From the NCBI GenBank assembly GCA_033060915.1, contig CM065378.1, positions 2,729,001 through 2,793,000 of the forward strand: a DNA stretch of 64,000 nt, in the 5' to 3' direction. A program made the translations under genes and the position numbers. This DNA is from Euryodendron excelsum. Taxonomy: Eukaryota > Streptophyta > Magnoliopsida > Ericales > Pentaphylacaceae. Each line of letters opens with the position of its first letter. The stretch's first letter is position 1. The notes under the pieces are model-generated. The model made no database searches. It saw nothing but the letters and a program-made list of their open reading frames with translations, and was not told the origin of the DNA. Of this stretch, positions 10,601-22,600 are shown piece by piece.

Positions 10601-13600
10601 TTCCAAAGAATAAACACTAACAGGCATGCAAAATCAAATACGACGAACCAAATTGAGAAAAAGAAATAGTACCATTCCTATAAAAATATTTATAAAAAAA
10701 AACTTTGCAAATTTATTTTTTTTCATATGGGGTTTCTTTGAATTAAGTGGAGAAAAGTCACATTTCAGGGGGAAAAAAATAGAAAAACACAACTCTCTAA
10801 AATTTTGGTAAAGCAATGGAAAGTGAAAGAAAGAATCAAAAGTAGATGATTTCCTGCAAGAACATCAAAGTTATTAGCCACCACCGTGACGAAATTTCAA
10901 GCACCAGATTCCATCTCTTATGCTCCACATTGTTTTCTTTGGCTTGTTCTTCAATGCTCAGATATGATACTCCCTTGGGAGAATGAGCAAGATGGAAACT
11001 AGTGGGGGTTTTTGAAAGTCAGATTCTAGTTCTTGCGTCAAAGGAATAATAGATACACAGATTAATCATTTTTCAATATGTGATAAATCCTAGCAATCAC
11101 AGAAGTAAAAAAAATTTAGGAAGAGAGAGAATATCGCTAAAGAGATGACCCAAAAAGGGCTAAAGGCACCAGAAGAAGAGAAGACGGAGTGTTTAGTGGC
11201 CCTAATTACCTCTAATTTATATTACATAAGCAATGATTAGGTGTGGTGAGTGCATCATGGTAAATGGTATATATCAGGTCTCAGTTCGGTTCGGGCCTGG
11301 GTCGAAAATTTGCTAACTTTGAGAACCGAACCGATCTGATTGGGTTAGCCAATTGTAGACCCAGAACCCAACCATGACCATTTTGGAACTGAACCAAACT
11401 GACCCAAGGAGGTCGGGTTGGTTTTGTTCTCGGGTTTTTCGGATCTTTTATGCACCCCTAATGTTTAGTGACTTTCCCCACTGAATCACTTCCTTCTACC
11501 CACAACATGAAATATTGCTTTTCTTTGAACTTCCACCACTGTTTCCTTTGTTTTTATTATTATCATTTCTATACTTCCTCCACCTTTCATTGTGTCCATC
11601 TCCTTTTCAATCTTTTCAACCTTATTTCTTTCCAAGTCTTGTCGCTTGTCTATAATTATATGTTATTTAACATTGAGTTCTTTAGCCTAATCTGGGATTG
11701 TAATTGCAACAGCTCATTTTGTTATTGGAAACATCAGAACTTGAGCATTAAAAATAGAAGTTTTTCGATTTCTATAGAGTAAGGAAATTAATTAACCTAC
11801 GTCTCTTTTCATTATACCTAGTTTGGTGGCTAAGAGGTCAAAGAAGCTTCCAAGGGATTTTCTGTGATGAGGTATTGGTGAAAATAGATATGATGCAAGC
11901 TACAATGAGAAATAATAATGTCTTGTATTGGGATATACCTGGGTTAATTGGTAGTCAAGCCATTTTCTGGCTATAAGCTAAATATTATTGAGAAATTGGA
12001 TCAACAGAGTTAGGAATTCTTATATTATAGACTAGAAAAAGAGCTTTTACAATTTTATAGAGTAAGGAAATAAATCAACATACGTCTCTTTTTGCTACAC
12101 CTAGTTCGGTGGCTAAGAGGTCAGAGAAGCTTCGAAGGGATTTCCTGTGAGGAGGTATTGGTGAAAATGGATATGATGCAAGCTACAATGAGAAATAATG
12201 TCTTGTATTGGGATATACCCGGGTTAATTAGCAGTGAAGCCATGTTCCGTCTATAAACTAAATATCATTTGGAAATCGGATCAAGAGAGTTAGGAATTCT
12301 TCAATTATGGGCCCCCCCCCCCCCCAAAAAAAAAAGAAGATATTGCTTCATTGTTCTCAATAAACTCCTGTTTTACAAAACTCTCTCTGTTTTTTTAATC
12401 AATATTTTATTTGCAAATGTAAGTTCTGCATCCTATTTAGTTGAACAGGTTACTTGAGCCTTGATAATTCCGAAGTTTTCTCCCTTTGTTCGGGAATATT
12501 AATGCAAAACTACATGGGGTCAAGCAATAACTTGGCAAGGTCAGCTTATTTGGGGAAATGAGGCAGCGTGGCCTTGTGATTTCTTGAGCTCGACATAAGA
12601 AAAAATTGTTGAAGGTTTTCTTGTTCTGCTTTGCATCAGTAGATTTTCAATTTGCTGTTTTTAATTTTACTTAGTTTAATTCTAATAAGTTACTTTAGGA
12701 ATTTTGCTTATTCAAGCACCGGACCTGCTCAGACACATATACAATATATATGTATCTTCTGCTGGGTTGTAATTCTATATAATGGGTTGGGCTTATGTCA
12801 TCTCTGAGCGTAATTGGAGTCCAACTTGGTTGGTGTTTGAGTAACTTTAAAGCGAAATATCTTTGAACTGCATTTACTTTGTGACCAAACTAACTTTTTG
12901 CGAGTATGGAGGATTATTTTGTAATTATTCTTGAGTACAGTTCTTACAAAACTGTCATTGAATGGTATCTTTTTTTCCTCTGCACCGTCGTTTGCATTAA
13001 TATGTATATTTTATGAACGTGCGTTAATAGTAATAGGTATTTTTTTCCCATCCAAAATTTATTTCAGTCTTGTCATTTTAGCTCCTGTGACATGAGTCTA
13101 ACTTGTCCAGATTTCTCATGATTCTATTTTGTATTAATGTGTACATGTAACTTCTTGTTTAAGTGGGAACTGAAGTTTGAAAACTTTTTTGTTTTTTCAG
13201 AGAGGGAGAAAAGTGCCACAAAAGAAGCCATATCCATTCTTGAAAAGGTTTATCTTTAGATTTTTATTTGGTGCTATTTTAAATTTCTCAGAGCTGATTT
13301 GTGGTTGTCTTTGCCATGGATAGAATAGCAGGGTACCTTTTTAGACAAATAAAATAACAATAAACATAGTATTGAGAAGGTCTTCTCATTGGTAAGACTA
13401 GTGTCATATCAGTCCCAAGTCAAAATGAATTGATTGTTTCTCTAGTTGAATTTTGTGATGCTGATGCTTCTGATGTTCAAACTTGCGAATGTAGCAACCT
13501 TAAACTTTCTGAAGTATTGACACACCATAAATTTCCACACATATATTTATCTCTTTTCTAGAATTATCAGAGATATTCTACTGAAAGAATGACCGAAGTT

Positions 13601-16600
13601 TGATTAAAAGAAGAAAATTCCTTCCTAATTGGTATCACAGAAGGAGACGGGAAAATTCATTTCGTTTTATTACAAACTGTTGGGCCAGGAATGGGTCCTT
13701 TTGATGCTGTTTGGGTTATCTTGGATTTTCTTAAGGTTAATGGCATAATTACTCATAGTTAGAGAGGAACACATGTTTTGTGGCTCTTGATTGATAGTAG
13801 ATACGAAATCTCAGGGCTGCATAGGATATAGGTGGTGCTGTATGGAGGCATATGGAGCACACTATATGCCTTTTTCTTGATCTAGATTTGTCTTTTTTTT
13901 TTTTTTCATAGAAATCTCTGTCTCTAAGACTAATCAAGGCGCCACTCGGCCTAGCCAAGGGTAAAGATTGAGCCTATGGCTATGTGCGAAGAAAGGACAC
14001 ATGGGGTGGAGACCTGCTTGACCGAGTCAAGACGACCGTGCTTGCCTCGACTCGGTTGTCCATGTTAGGAGTGCGTGTTGGAGAATATCCCTAGGTAAGT
14101 AGGCTCAAGGCTAAAGTACCTTGTACGTGGTCAACATGGCTCGATCCCTAAGGAGAGTGACTGGGATGTGTGGTGGAGTTCTATTGGCCCATGTCTTGCC
14201 ACATCAGGCTAACACTTGGAATCCAAGCACATGGAAAGGGTGGGGATTATGTGGCGGTTACATGGCATGAGTCATGACACATGACATTATCGACCTATGT
14301 ATCCACAAAAACATAGTGGAGAGTTAAATGTAATTCAAGTTGCCGACCCAGAAGAAAAAATTTACAATTTGTGCAATGCAAAAAAAAAAATATTTTTGGA
14401 GCTGATGCTCTTCTTTTTGTTACCATTCTTCTATAAATAAAAACTCGAACTCGAGGCTCATGGTTTTGTTTTGTACATGTCCAATGTACACAGTGCACCC
14501 CATTGTCGCTGCTTTGATAAAATTATCTTCTCAGAAAAAACGAATAATAGACAAACAAAAAGAAGGAATGACTGATGTTTGAAGAAAAAGTAGAAGATTA
14601 GAACATTCTTTGCTTATGGTTGTTTGTATATTTTTTCATTTTTTTTAAACCTTTTGATATTTAATTCATGGTTGTCAATTCTGTATTGGAAAACTTACCA
14701 TGTTCGCAATTGGTATGGTCCGTACCGGTATCAGCGTATTTTGGCGTACTGTCTCATAGTCTCGCTATAAATATTACATATTTATTATCAATTATATATT
14801 TATGCTAAATATTATATATTTATCACATGGGGTATGTCATGTTTAGTTCATCAAAGTATTCTAAAGTTTACCTACAAAATAATGGGTTTTAAGCTTTTGA
14901 TTAGAATGTTTTGTTTGCTCAATTAAGCATTAAGTTATGCATATCCACAGTTTTATAAAACTCAAACAAAATTTTACTATAATAATTTTGATGATTGCAT
15001 AATCACATGATTCTCATAAGGCTTGAGTAGCTACAATCAAAAGAACTGCAATAGAGGAATGGATGCCATAGATACTATCATCGATCCATTGAGAAAATTC
15101 TTGAAGGACAGCACACGCCTCGTCAATACTTGTGGCTTGAGAGGTGCCACAAGTCAGAAAGATAAATTGCATTTCCCTAAGAAGTACCGATACGGATACA
15201 GACACAAATACGAACACGAACACGGACACGGGACACGACAATTTTGAAAAATGGAGGACACAGATACGGCGGGAACACGGCAAAAAGCTATTATTGTTTT
15301 ATATATTTTTATTTTCCCTGTATATAAATATAACATCAAAGCCATAACCTATTATACGACATATATGAAAAGCATTTATATTCCAATAGTCAATACCCAA
15401 TAGACAATAGATCATCAATTCATCATCCATCAAGCAAATCAACAAAATAAAAGACCATACAAGTTTACTTTTATAAGACAACAAATCAATAATTTAAAAT
15501 ATTCAATGTAAAATTTTATAATATCACAATTTATTTAGTCTTATTTTGCAATGCAGTATGCACATTGAACATAAAATAAAAGTAGCAATGAAAGCAAATA
15601 GTAGCAGGGGCAGTGAAGAAGAACAGAAAAAGAAAATAAAATTAGAAGACAAAAAGAAGAAGAAGAGAAAATAATAGTAGAGAAGAAGAAGAGGAGGAGC
15701 AGCAGCAGCAGCAGCAGCAGCAGAGTCTGGGAGTGAAGAAGAAGAGAAAATAAAATCAAAAAACAAAAAAAGAAGAACAAGAACAAGAACAAAATTTTGG
15801 GGGCAGAGTTTCAGTGAAGAAGAAGAAGGAAAAAAAAAAAGAAGAAAAAATAACAGAAATTATGGGCAGATCAGCAAAAGAAGAGGAGGAGCATTTCGTA
15901 AGTAGAAAAAGAAAAAAAAGAAAAGAAGAAGAGCAACAGTGAACATAGTCGCACCAACGAAGAAGAAGAAGAAGAAGAAGAAGAAGAAGAAGAAGAAGAA
16001 GAGCTTACCGTGTGAGGATGCAATGGTGTGATGCGTCTCTCTTTTACCCTCTCTTATCTTTTTTCCTCTTTTTCCAGCAGCTAGGGCTCCATCCAAGCCT
16101 CTAATGATTGAAATAAATTGATTTGAAAAATTACAAAATAAGCCTCATTTTAAAGTTTTTATAATTACACTTTAACCCCCGCCGTGTCCCAAATGTGTCC
16201 CAAACGTGTCCACTGCTTAAAAAATTATTAAAAAAGTTGGACACGCCACTTGGCGTGTCCGACATGTATTTTGGCGTGTCCGAGAAGAATCCGTGTCCGC
16301 GGTGTGTCCGACACGCATACGGTACCCTAATCGGTGTGTCCGTGCTTCCTAGGCATTTCCTATGTGATTATGTTTGTATACAACATATATGTATATCTTA
16401 CATGTCTCTGCTAATTTTGAACAAATATCCTATATCTAGGCTTGAAAAGTCAAGCTCGACTTTTGATTTGTGTTATTTGATGTAGAATTCAAGATGGTTG
16501 CGTTGTGTTGCGATTGGCTTCATGGTGAACTGGTTATGGGGTTCGTTGTTTTTTTTCGTGAAGTAGATCTTCATGACTTCATCCCTACCAACAACATCAT

Positions 16601-19600
16601 CCAGATGGAAATCTGGTATCATCCGAAAATTTGGCGAAATATTCCGGTACACACAAAACCACCTGGAACAGCCCGGAACAAGCCAGAAAATTGGCTGAAA
16701 TGGAACTTAGTGTCTTGTATGCCGTTTTACAGCCATTGCGGGATGTACCGACACTTACCGGCTGATTCTGCTAGAAGTTCCTCATTGAGGTGTTTTAGTG
16801 AACTGCTCAGTGCCAAAGATGGAGAGGCTGATAGTCAGTCGACTTTAGTTGTTTATAGGGGTGCCCCTAGATTACGTTAAGCAAGATGCAAAAAGGATGT
16901 GTCATCCTTCAGGGGGATGACTTTGTTGTTAAAATAAAACTTTACTAAAAGAAATCGGGTTTCATGGATATGTGGTAATATATAACCTCTTCCATGAGCT
17001 GTATGGCTGAAGGCTATTAAGTTAAATGAACTAAATCCTACTACAAAATTCATCTATAACTGAGAGTAGCAACTGAAATTGAGCGGCTGATGAACAGTGC
17101 AACTCCGTGGTAGTAATAAGATGATAGGTTAGAGTTTGATGGAGTTTGAGAGAGGCACAACCAAAAAAGAAAACTAATACGCATTAGACTGGTGTTTTGC
17201 TTCTTAGACCAAAACGAACTGCCTCTGCTCAATTAGAACGACAATGTTGAACTGGGGAAGTTCTGTGTTGTGTATGTGCATTGACGGAGGGATATGCTGC
17301 TTTTTATAAATAGCCTTAAGAGTTAGGAGCACTTGTGCTTTAAGACTTATCTATGGTTTGTGCTTGCTTGATTCTTTGATGCTTCCTGATTTTTCGATCA
17401 TGCAACTACTCATTTGTTGTTTTGACTTGTATCCTTAAAATAAGTGTCTTGACAAATGTCCACTACTTCTTTCATTATGACCAGAGGACTATTTATTGTA
17501 GTTTTGACTTGTTTCCATCATTAAGCTCGTTATTTGTAGTTTGGACATTTGATGGCCCGGTAATGAAAGCAATCAATTTAGGGTTTCTCCAACCTCTAAA
17601 TTTTACCATGTTCATATTTCTTACAGAAATTATAGTCTTTCTATCTGTTTATTCTGAAATCTTTTGAATTGTGAGGCATCTGTTACACGGTTTAACTTAA
17701 AATCTCTACCTCCTCAAGTTTTTTTTTGGGTACTAAAGCATATATTTTTTTGACATAAATAAATAAAGTGTTAATAACAGCGCCCATGGTGGTGCAATCA
17801 ATGTACAGGTGACTTGCACTAAGAACCTTCCTCTACAATAGTAAAGCTCAAAATCTTGTATGTATAGAAAATACACATATCTCACAAAGATCAACAAATG
17901 ACTATGAAACCGAGGTATTCCCTGCTAGCCAATTAGTACTTAGGCTTTGAACAAAAGCAATAATGTTAGCAGTGACCATATTGTTGACAAGCCGATTTGT
18001 ATAAGTACTGACACATTTTCCTTTCTCAGACATATTTATGTTTTTAGCTCACGAGAATTTGTAGTTCCTCCAAAACTCAAGTTTCCTATATGTTTTCCAG
18101 GAAACAATTTAGGGGAAGGAACTCTTCCACCTTTCATTTAGTTTCTCATCTGTACCTATGCAAGATTGATGTTTAGTTCAACCATATAATTGTTTTATTC
18201 ACTCTCATTCCATGTTTAGGATGTTCTCCTTTGCGTATGTATATGCAATTATCTTTCCCCATACTTGTATTTGCCCCTTCTCTTGGATGGAGGTCTCTCT
18301 TCAATATTATAGTCTCATTTTTTTATATTCCACCCTCTGAGTTTGTTCATAAACATCTCACTTCCATCCCTCATTCTAGTCACTGTTTCCATTCTTTCAA
18401 TGCATGGTCTGTAACTTTTCACACAGGTGCTAAGCAGGGCCCACACTGAGGGCATAACTCTTTGCTGACATTCAATGATGTCTGTGAATCTATTCCTGAC
18501 TACATATGTTTGCAAGCCACTATGATACGTTGCCTCCAAGATTCTCAAAAAGGCACAAGAGTATTGTCACCCTTTTTGTACTCATTCTAAGGATTCATTA
18601 TGCACTAGTTTTCTGTCAGAAGTGCATGGAAGCAAGTATTCAGCCATGCTATTACTTTGGAAAGGAAGACAGAGCTTGATGTCCACTTGGATGCGGTGTT
18701 TCTTTTTTGTCTTTACATGCTTTCTGTGCCTATTAGGGCTTGCACTTTGTCTGCTTGGGAAACCACCTGCCTCCCTCAACTATCTTCTGGTTTTATACAG
18801 TGGGATGGTAGTAGTTGGGCTTCGATTGATGAGCTGAAATTCTGAAACTTTATACAAGGGTTGCTAATGTTTGAGGTTTCAGGTGTTCACTGTACGAACT
18901 GCTTCCATTTTGTTGAGTGGACAAAAGTCGTCATGCCATTCTTCAGTATATATGTGCATGAGTATATCTGGGGGTAAAGCACGTTTTGAGAGTTTGTTTG
19001 GGTAGTTAACACCATGGTGAATATCAACCACAAGTTCTTCCACTTCTCATTTAATCAAAATCGGAGTATATTTTGGTAATTGTCCTATTGCATTGAACTA
19101 ACTAATCTTAACTCCTTTTTCCTGATCAATTTTTTGTTATTATAAGAGAAAAAAAAGTGAACGAAGGCAGTTTGAAGATGTGTAAAGGTTTAGTTTAGTT
19201 CAACCGAGTTCTGTTGGGATTTAGTATGTCAACTAGTTTGAGTCGCTTGATTTCCTTTAAGATGTTATGTACTTATGATGAGTGTGATATTGACTACTAT
19301 GCATTTGAATGCACAACAAAGCAATTATTAATTTTATAATGGTCATTGTATTTTTGTATTTCTCACACTTTTTTGAAAATTCAAACATTTTCTCAGCAGA
19401 AAATCAGTTTGCGGTCATCTAGATATGAACTTGTTATTTCCTTAATGGAGACATTGCAGAGGTTTTTGATTCCTTCAGTATGGTTTTTAGTTTCTATTAT
19501 ACCCATTTCGTCAAGCTACATTATGGACTTTATTTCCAGTTCAAAATAATTCAGGAATATGTTGTAGTTCATTTAATATGAATCCTAATGATCGCGGTCA

Positions 19601-22600
19601 TTTGTCACTTTTTGCAGTCTATTGGGTTCTTTACTAGTGGCAACTCTGAAAGTTTGGAAAGCTCTGATGCAATTGTTACTTCTAAGAGAAGGAAAACATG
19701 TGTGGGGGAAACAGATGGTGAATGTCCCAGCAAGTTTGAAAGCAAGAATGCTGCTAACTCTGGAGATTCTTATGGTAATTCTATGGACAATGTGACATAA
19801 ATTTCCAATGAATTTCTAGCGATCTCTGGTAGGCTTCAGATTCTAATATTTGTTTGAATTAACTGACACATATTTTCTTATAGCAGGTAAACTGTTAGAA
19901 GATTCTTGTTTGTCCTCTGCTAAACCAGATACAAATATTGAAAAAAGTCCTATTCTTTCACTAGTTAAGCTGACAGGGAGTGGCTTGCTTCTGTTTACCA
20001 TTCCTAGAAATGATTCTACTGACGTTGTCGATATTGTGTCAAATATTATTCATTCTTTGGAGTCTCGAAGTCTAAGTTCACCATTGTAAGTTGCTTACTT
20101 GCATTAATTTGTTCAATATTATCAATTCTTCCTTTCTTCTTTTCCTTTGTAGTATTTTTCTATATGAATAATCTTTTGACACAAGTTTATGGAGTTCTTT
20201 CGTGTCTGGTATGCAAAATATTTTTGGAGAAACAAATACTTTATTTCACTATTGTTTATGCTTCCCTTTGTTCTTTAAATAGGGCCTATGCATACATATT
20301 GCTTCTTTTACTTATTGCTCGAATAATAAATGGAAAGAGAAATGGAGAGGGAGGAGATCATTAGATGCAGTATATAAAACTGCGTTAAAAGCAATAGAGG
20401 CATCAGTTTCCATAATAGGATTATTAAAGTGAAGAACCATGAGCATGAGTCTCTAAAAAATGCTTACACTATTTTGGCTCCATCTGACCTGAAAAAATAC
20501 TTTCAGGTTGGCTTATATAGGAAACAAGGAGAAACAGCAAGATAAACAAAATTAGCTGGATTATTTTCATTTATGAAATGGAGTTCTCTGCCCTGGTAAT
20601 TGGGCACCTCCCAGGACATGGATGCTGTCTAGCTATTCTCCACTTTATTGTATTTCCTTGGATCATATACATTAGTACTCTGCTATTTCAACTTAGAAGC
20701 AGTAGTTATCCAATTGAGATCCTTATTGTGGAAGGATATTCTACATATAGAAATAAAATAAAATATTCGTAGAAGAATATTCTATTTTGGGGAATCATGA
20801 ATCCTTAGATAGGTCAGTATTTTTCAAACAGATAGGAGATGGTATAAATACATTCAGAAGTCAATCTAGTGTGGTAAGCACGCTTGACATATGTAACAAC
20901 CATTATCATGATTCTTCTTTGCACTGCTAGAGTTGCATTACTACTGATAACCTTTTTATTTATTTTATTCATTTTGGTCCAATGGTGATGGGCTACACCA
21001 CGGGGTAGCCCTTCCCCTTCACATGAAATTTTAAGAAAGTTTTTTAAAAAAAATATCAAATGGAGAAGAATAATATAATTAGTGGTTATGCATAAATTGT
21101 TTTGAAGAATATCGTAAAGTTGTTATGAAAGAGGGAATTATAGATGGATATGTTACTAAATAAAAAGAAAATTTGGAAGTGTTGAATAAAATTTGGAAAA
21201 AACATAAAAAGATACAAAATCAGTGAAACAAATTAAGAAAAAAATGAAAATTAACAGTGATGGTTTAGCCATGTGCAATGAAGGCGAAATTAACGTAGTT
21301 GAATCTAAATAATTGGGCAAAGTAATGTTGAGTCGAGTCATTACAAAAAAGGGTAACTGGTAACTAAAGTAGTTGTTGATTCTTGCTATGGAGTAAGTGC
21401 CTTAACCTTTTACTTTTAGCTCATATGATTCAACAAATTTACGTTGTGTTTGCACCAAAAATTCTATTCTTTTTCAATGAGGACATCTTTTGTCACACCC
21501 ACACCTGATTAGATGTCAATAACACCTTTTTAAGGTGAGTGGACTGCACATGTCAACAACCTGTAAACGTCACCTGGTAACAATCCCACAAATATGTATT
21601 TTATAAAGAGATTGACATCATTAATCCTACAACCATCATTTGATAAGCATATATCCATAAAAGTAACTACTGAACCACACCCATAGATATTTACAATATG
21701 GAAATGTAAATAAACTCCAAAACATTTATCACTAAAAATGTACATCATCTACAAGATCTTCAACCCCAAACCAGTAAAGCTCCTCAAAGCTCATCAACTC
21801 AACAATAGAAGCAGTGGATTGGATTTCTTCATTTATACCTGCAAAACAACCTGTGTGAGTGTGAGCGTGAGCTTGCTGTCATCTTGCTCACTAAGATAAT
21901 CAAACTCATAAAGAATGAATATTACATAAACACTATTAAGTAATCACCAATAGATAACCAACCTTTCAATGATATATAATCATACACCTGTCACCGTCAT
22001 TAATGAAAAATGTCTCATGTCATCTCATATGCACACCGTTTGATAACAATGCCCAATTCATGGTTGGCAAGTTATCTAAGAATGTCCACCATGATATTAT
22101 TTAGGTTAGTCCACCATGGCTTAATCTCTCCAGTGCAATGCAAGTTATGCAAAGTATGTTGTATGCAATATCTCCACATAACCCTAACACCAATAGTAAT
22201 AAAAATAAGATATTCAATTCAATAGTAGTAAGAATATCTTAAGATTAACCCCACCTCAATCCACTGCTTTGAGGAAAAGCGGAGTTATTTTTTAGGTGGA
22301 ACTGGAGTACTTTTAGCTTCTTCTGAACCTATCATACACCACAACACCATTCTTATGAATTTGCAATATCATATATAAATGCTTGAGATAGACATTAAAG
22401 ACAACACAAAGTTATCCTAAGGTGATATGAGTGCAAAACTTGAAGTTTGGACATTAGTTCCTCAACACAGATTCACTATTTGAATCACATCAACCTCAAA
22501 ATAATGAGTTTACGTTCTAAATCAATTTCATATGAAAATAGGTTTAAGGACCTTTAATTTGATAGATCATGGGTTTAAAATGTATTTCGGGTGAAGAAGT

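Larger units (their letters stand above)
15177..16352. mobile_element. hAT-type element inside the SEC61G remnant
   Basis: CTAAGAAG at the left end is the inverse of CTTCCTAG at the right with one change. The inverted similarity continues as GTACCGATACGG against CCGTGCTTCC-type words. An exact 8-bp duplication, GCATTTCC, flanks it (15169-15176 and 16353-16360), the hAT signature. GACACG/CGTGTCC words fill both subterminal regions. The centre is purine-rich microsatellite sequence with no transposase. Confidence 0.85.
15059..16602 (+). pseudogene. SEC61G: SEC61 gamma pseudogene in THUMP intron 2
   Basis: 15059-15133 encodes MDAIDTIIDPLRKF...CGL-type sequence matching the first 25 residues of the small Sec61 translocon gamma subunit, a single-span ER membrane protein of about 69 residues. 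The C-terminal half resumes at 16486-16602 after a TGATGTAG acceptor-like site: EFKMVA, then in shifting frames AIGF, MGFV, FIP, NNII, matching the family's transmembrane segment and end. The HKPDRK segment between the halves is gone. Two short insertions, after TTCATGGTG and at CTTCATGACTTCAT, break the frame, and a hAT element lies between the halves. The retained intron position suggests a duplicated gene rather than a processed copy. It cannot make the protein. Confidence 0.8.

Noticed and set aside
15524..15792. Leu- and Ala-rich minus-strand ORFs
   Set aside because: They translate the GCA and GAA microsatellites inside the hAT-type element.
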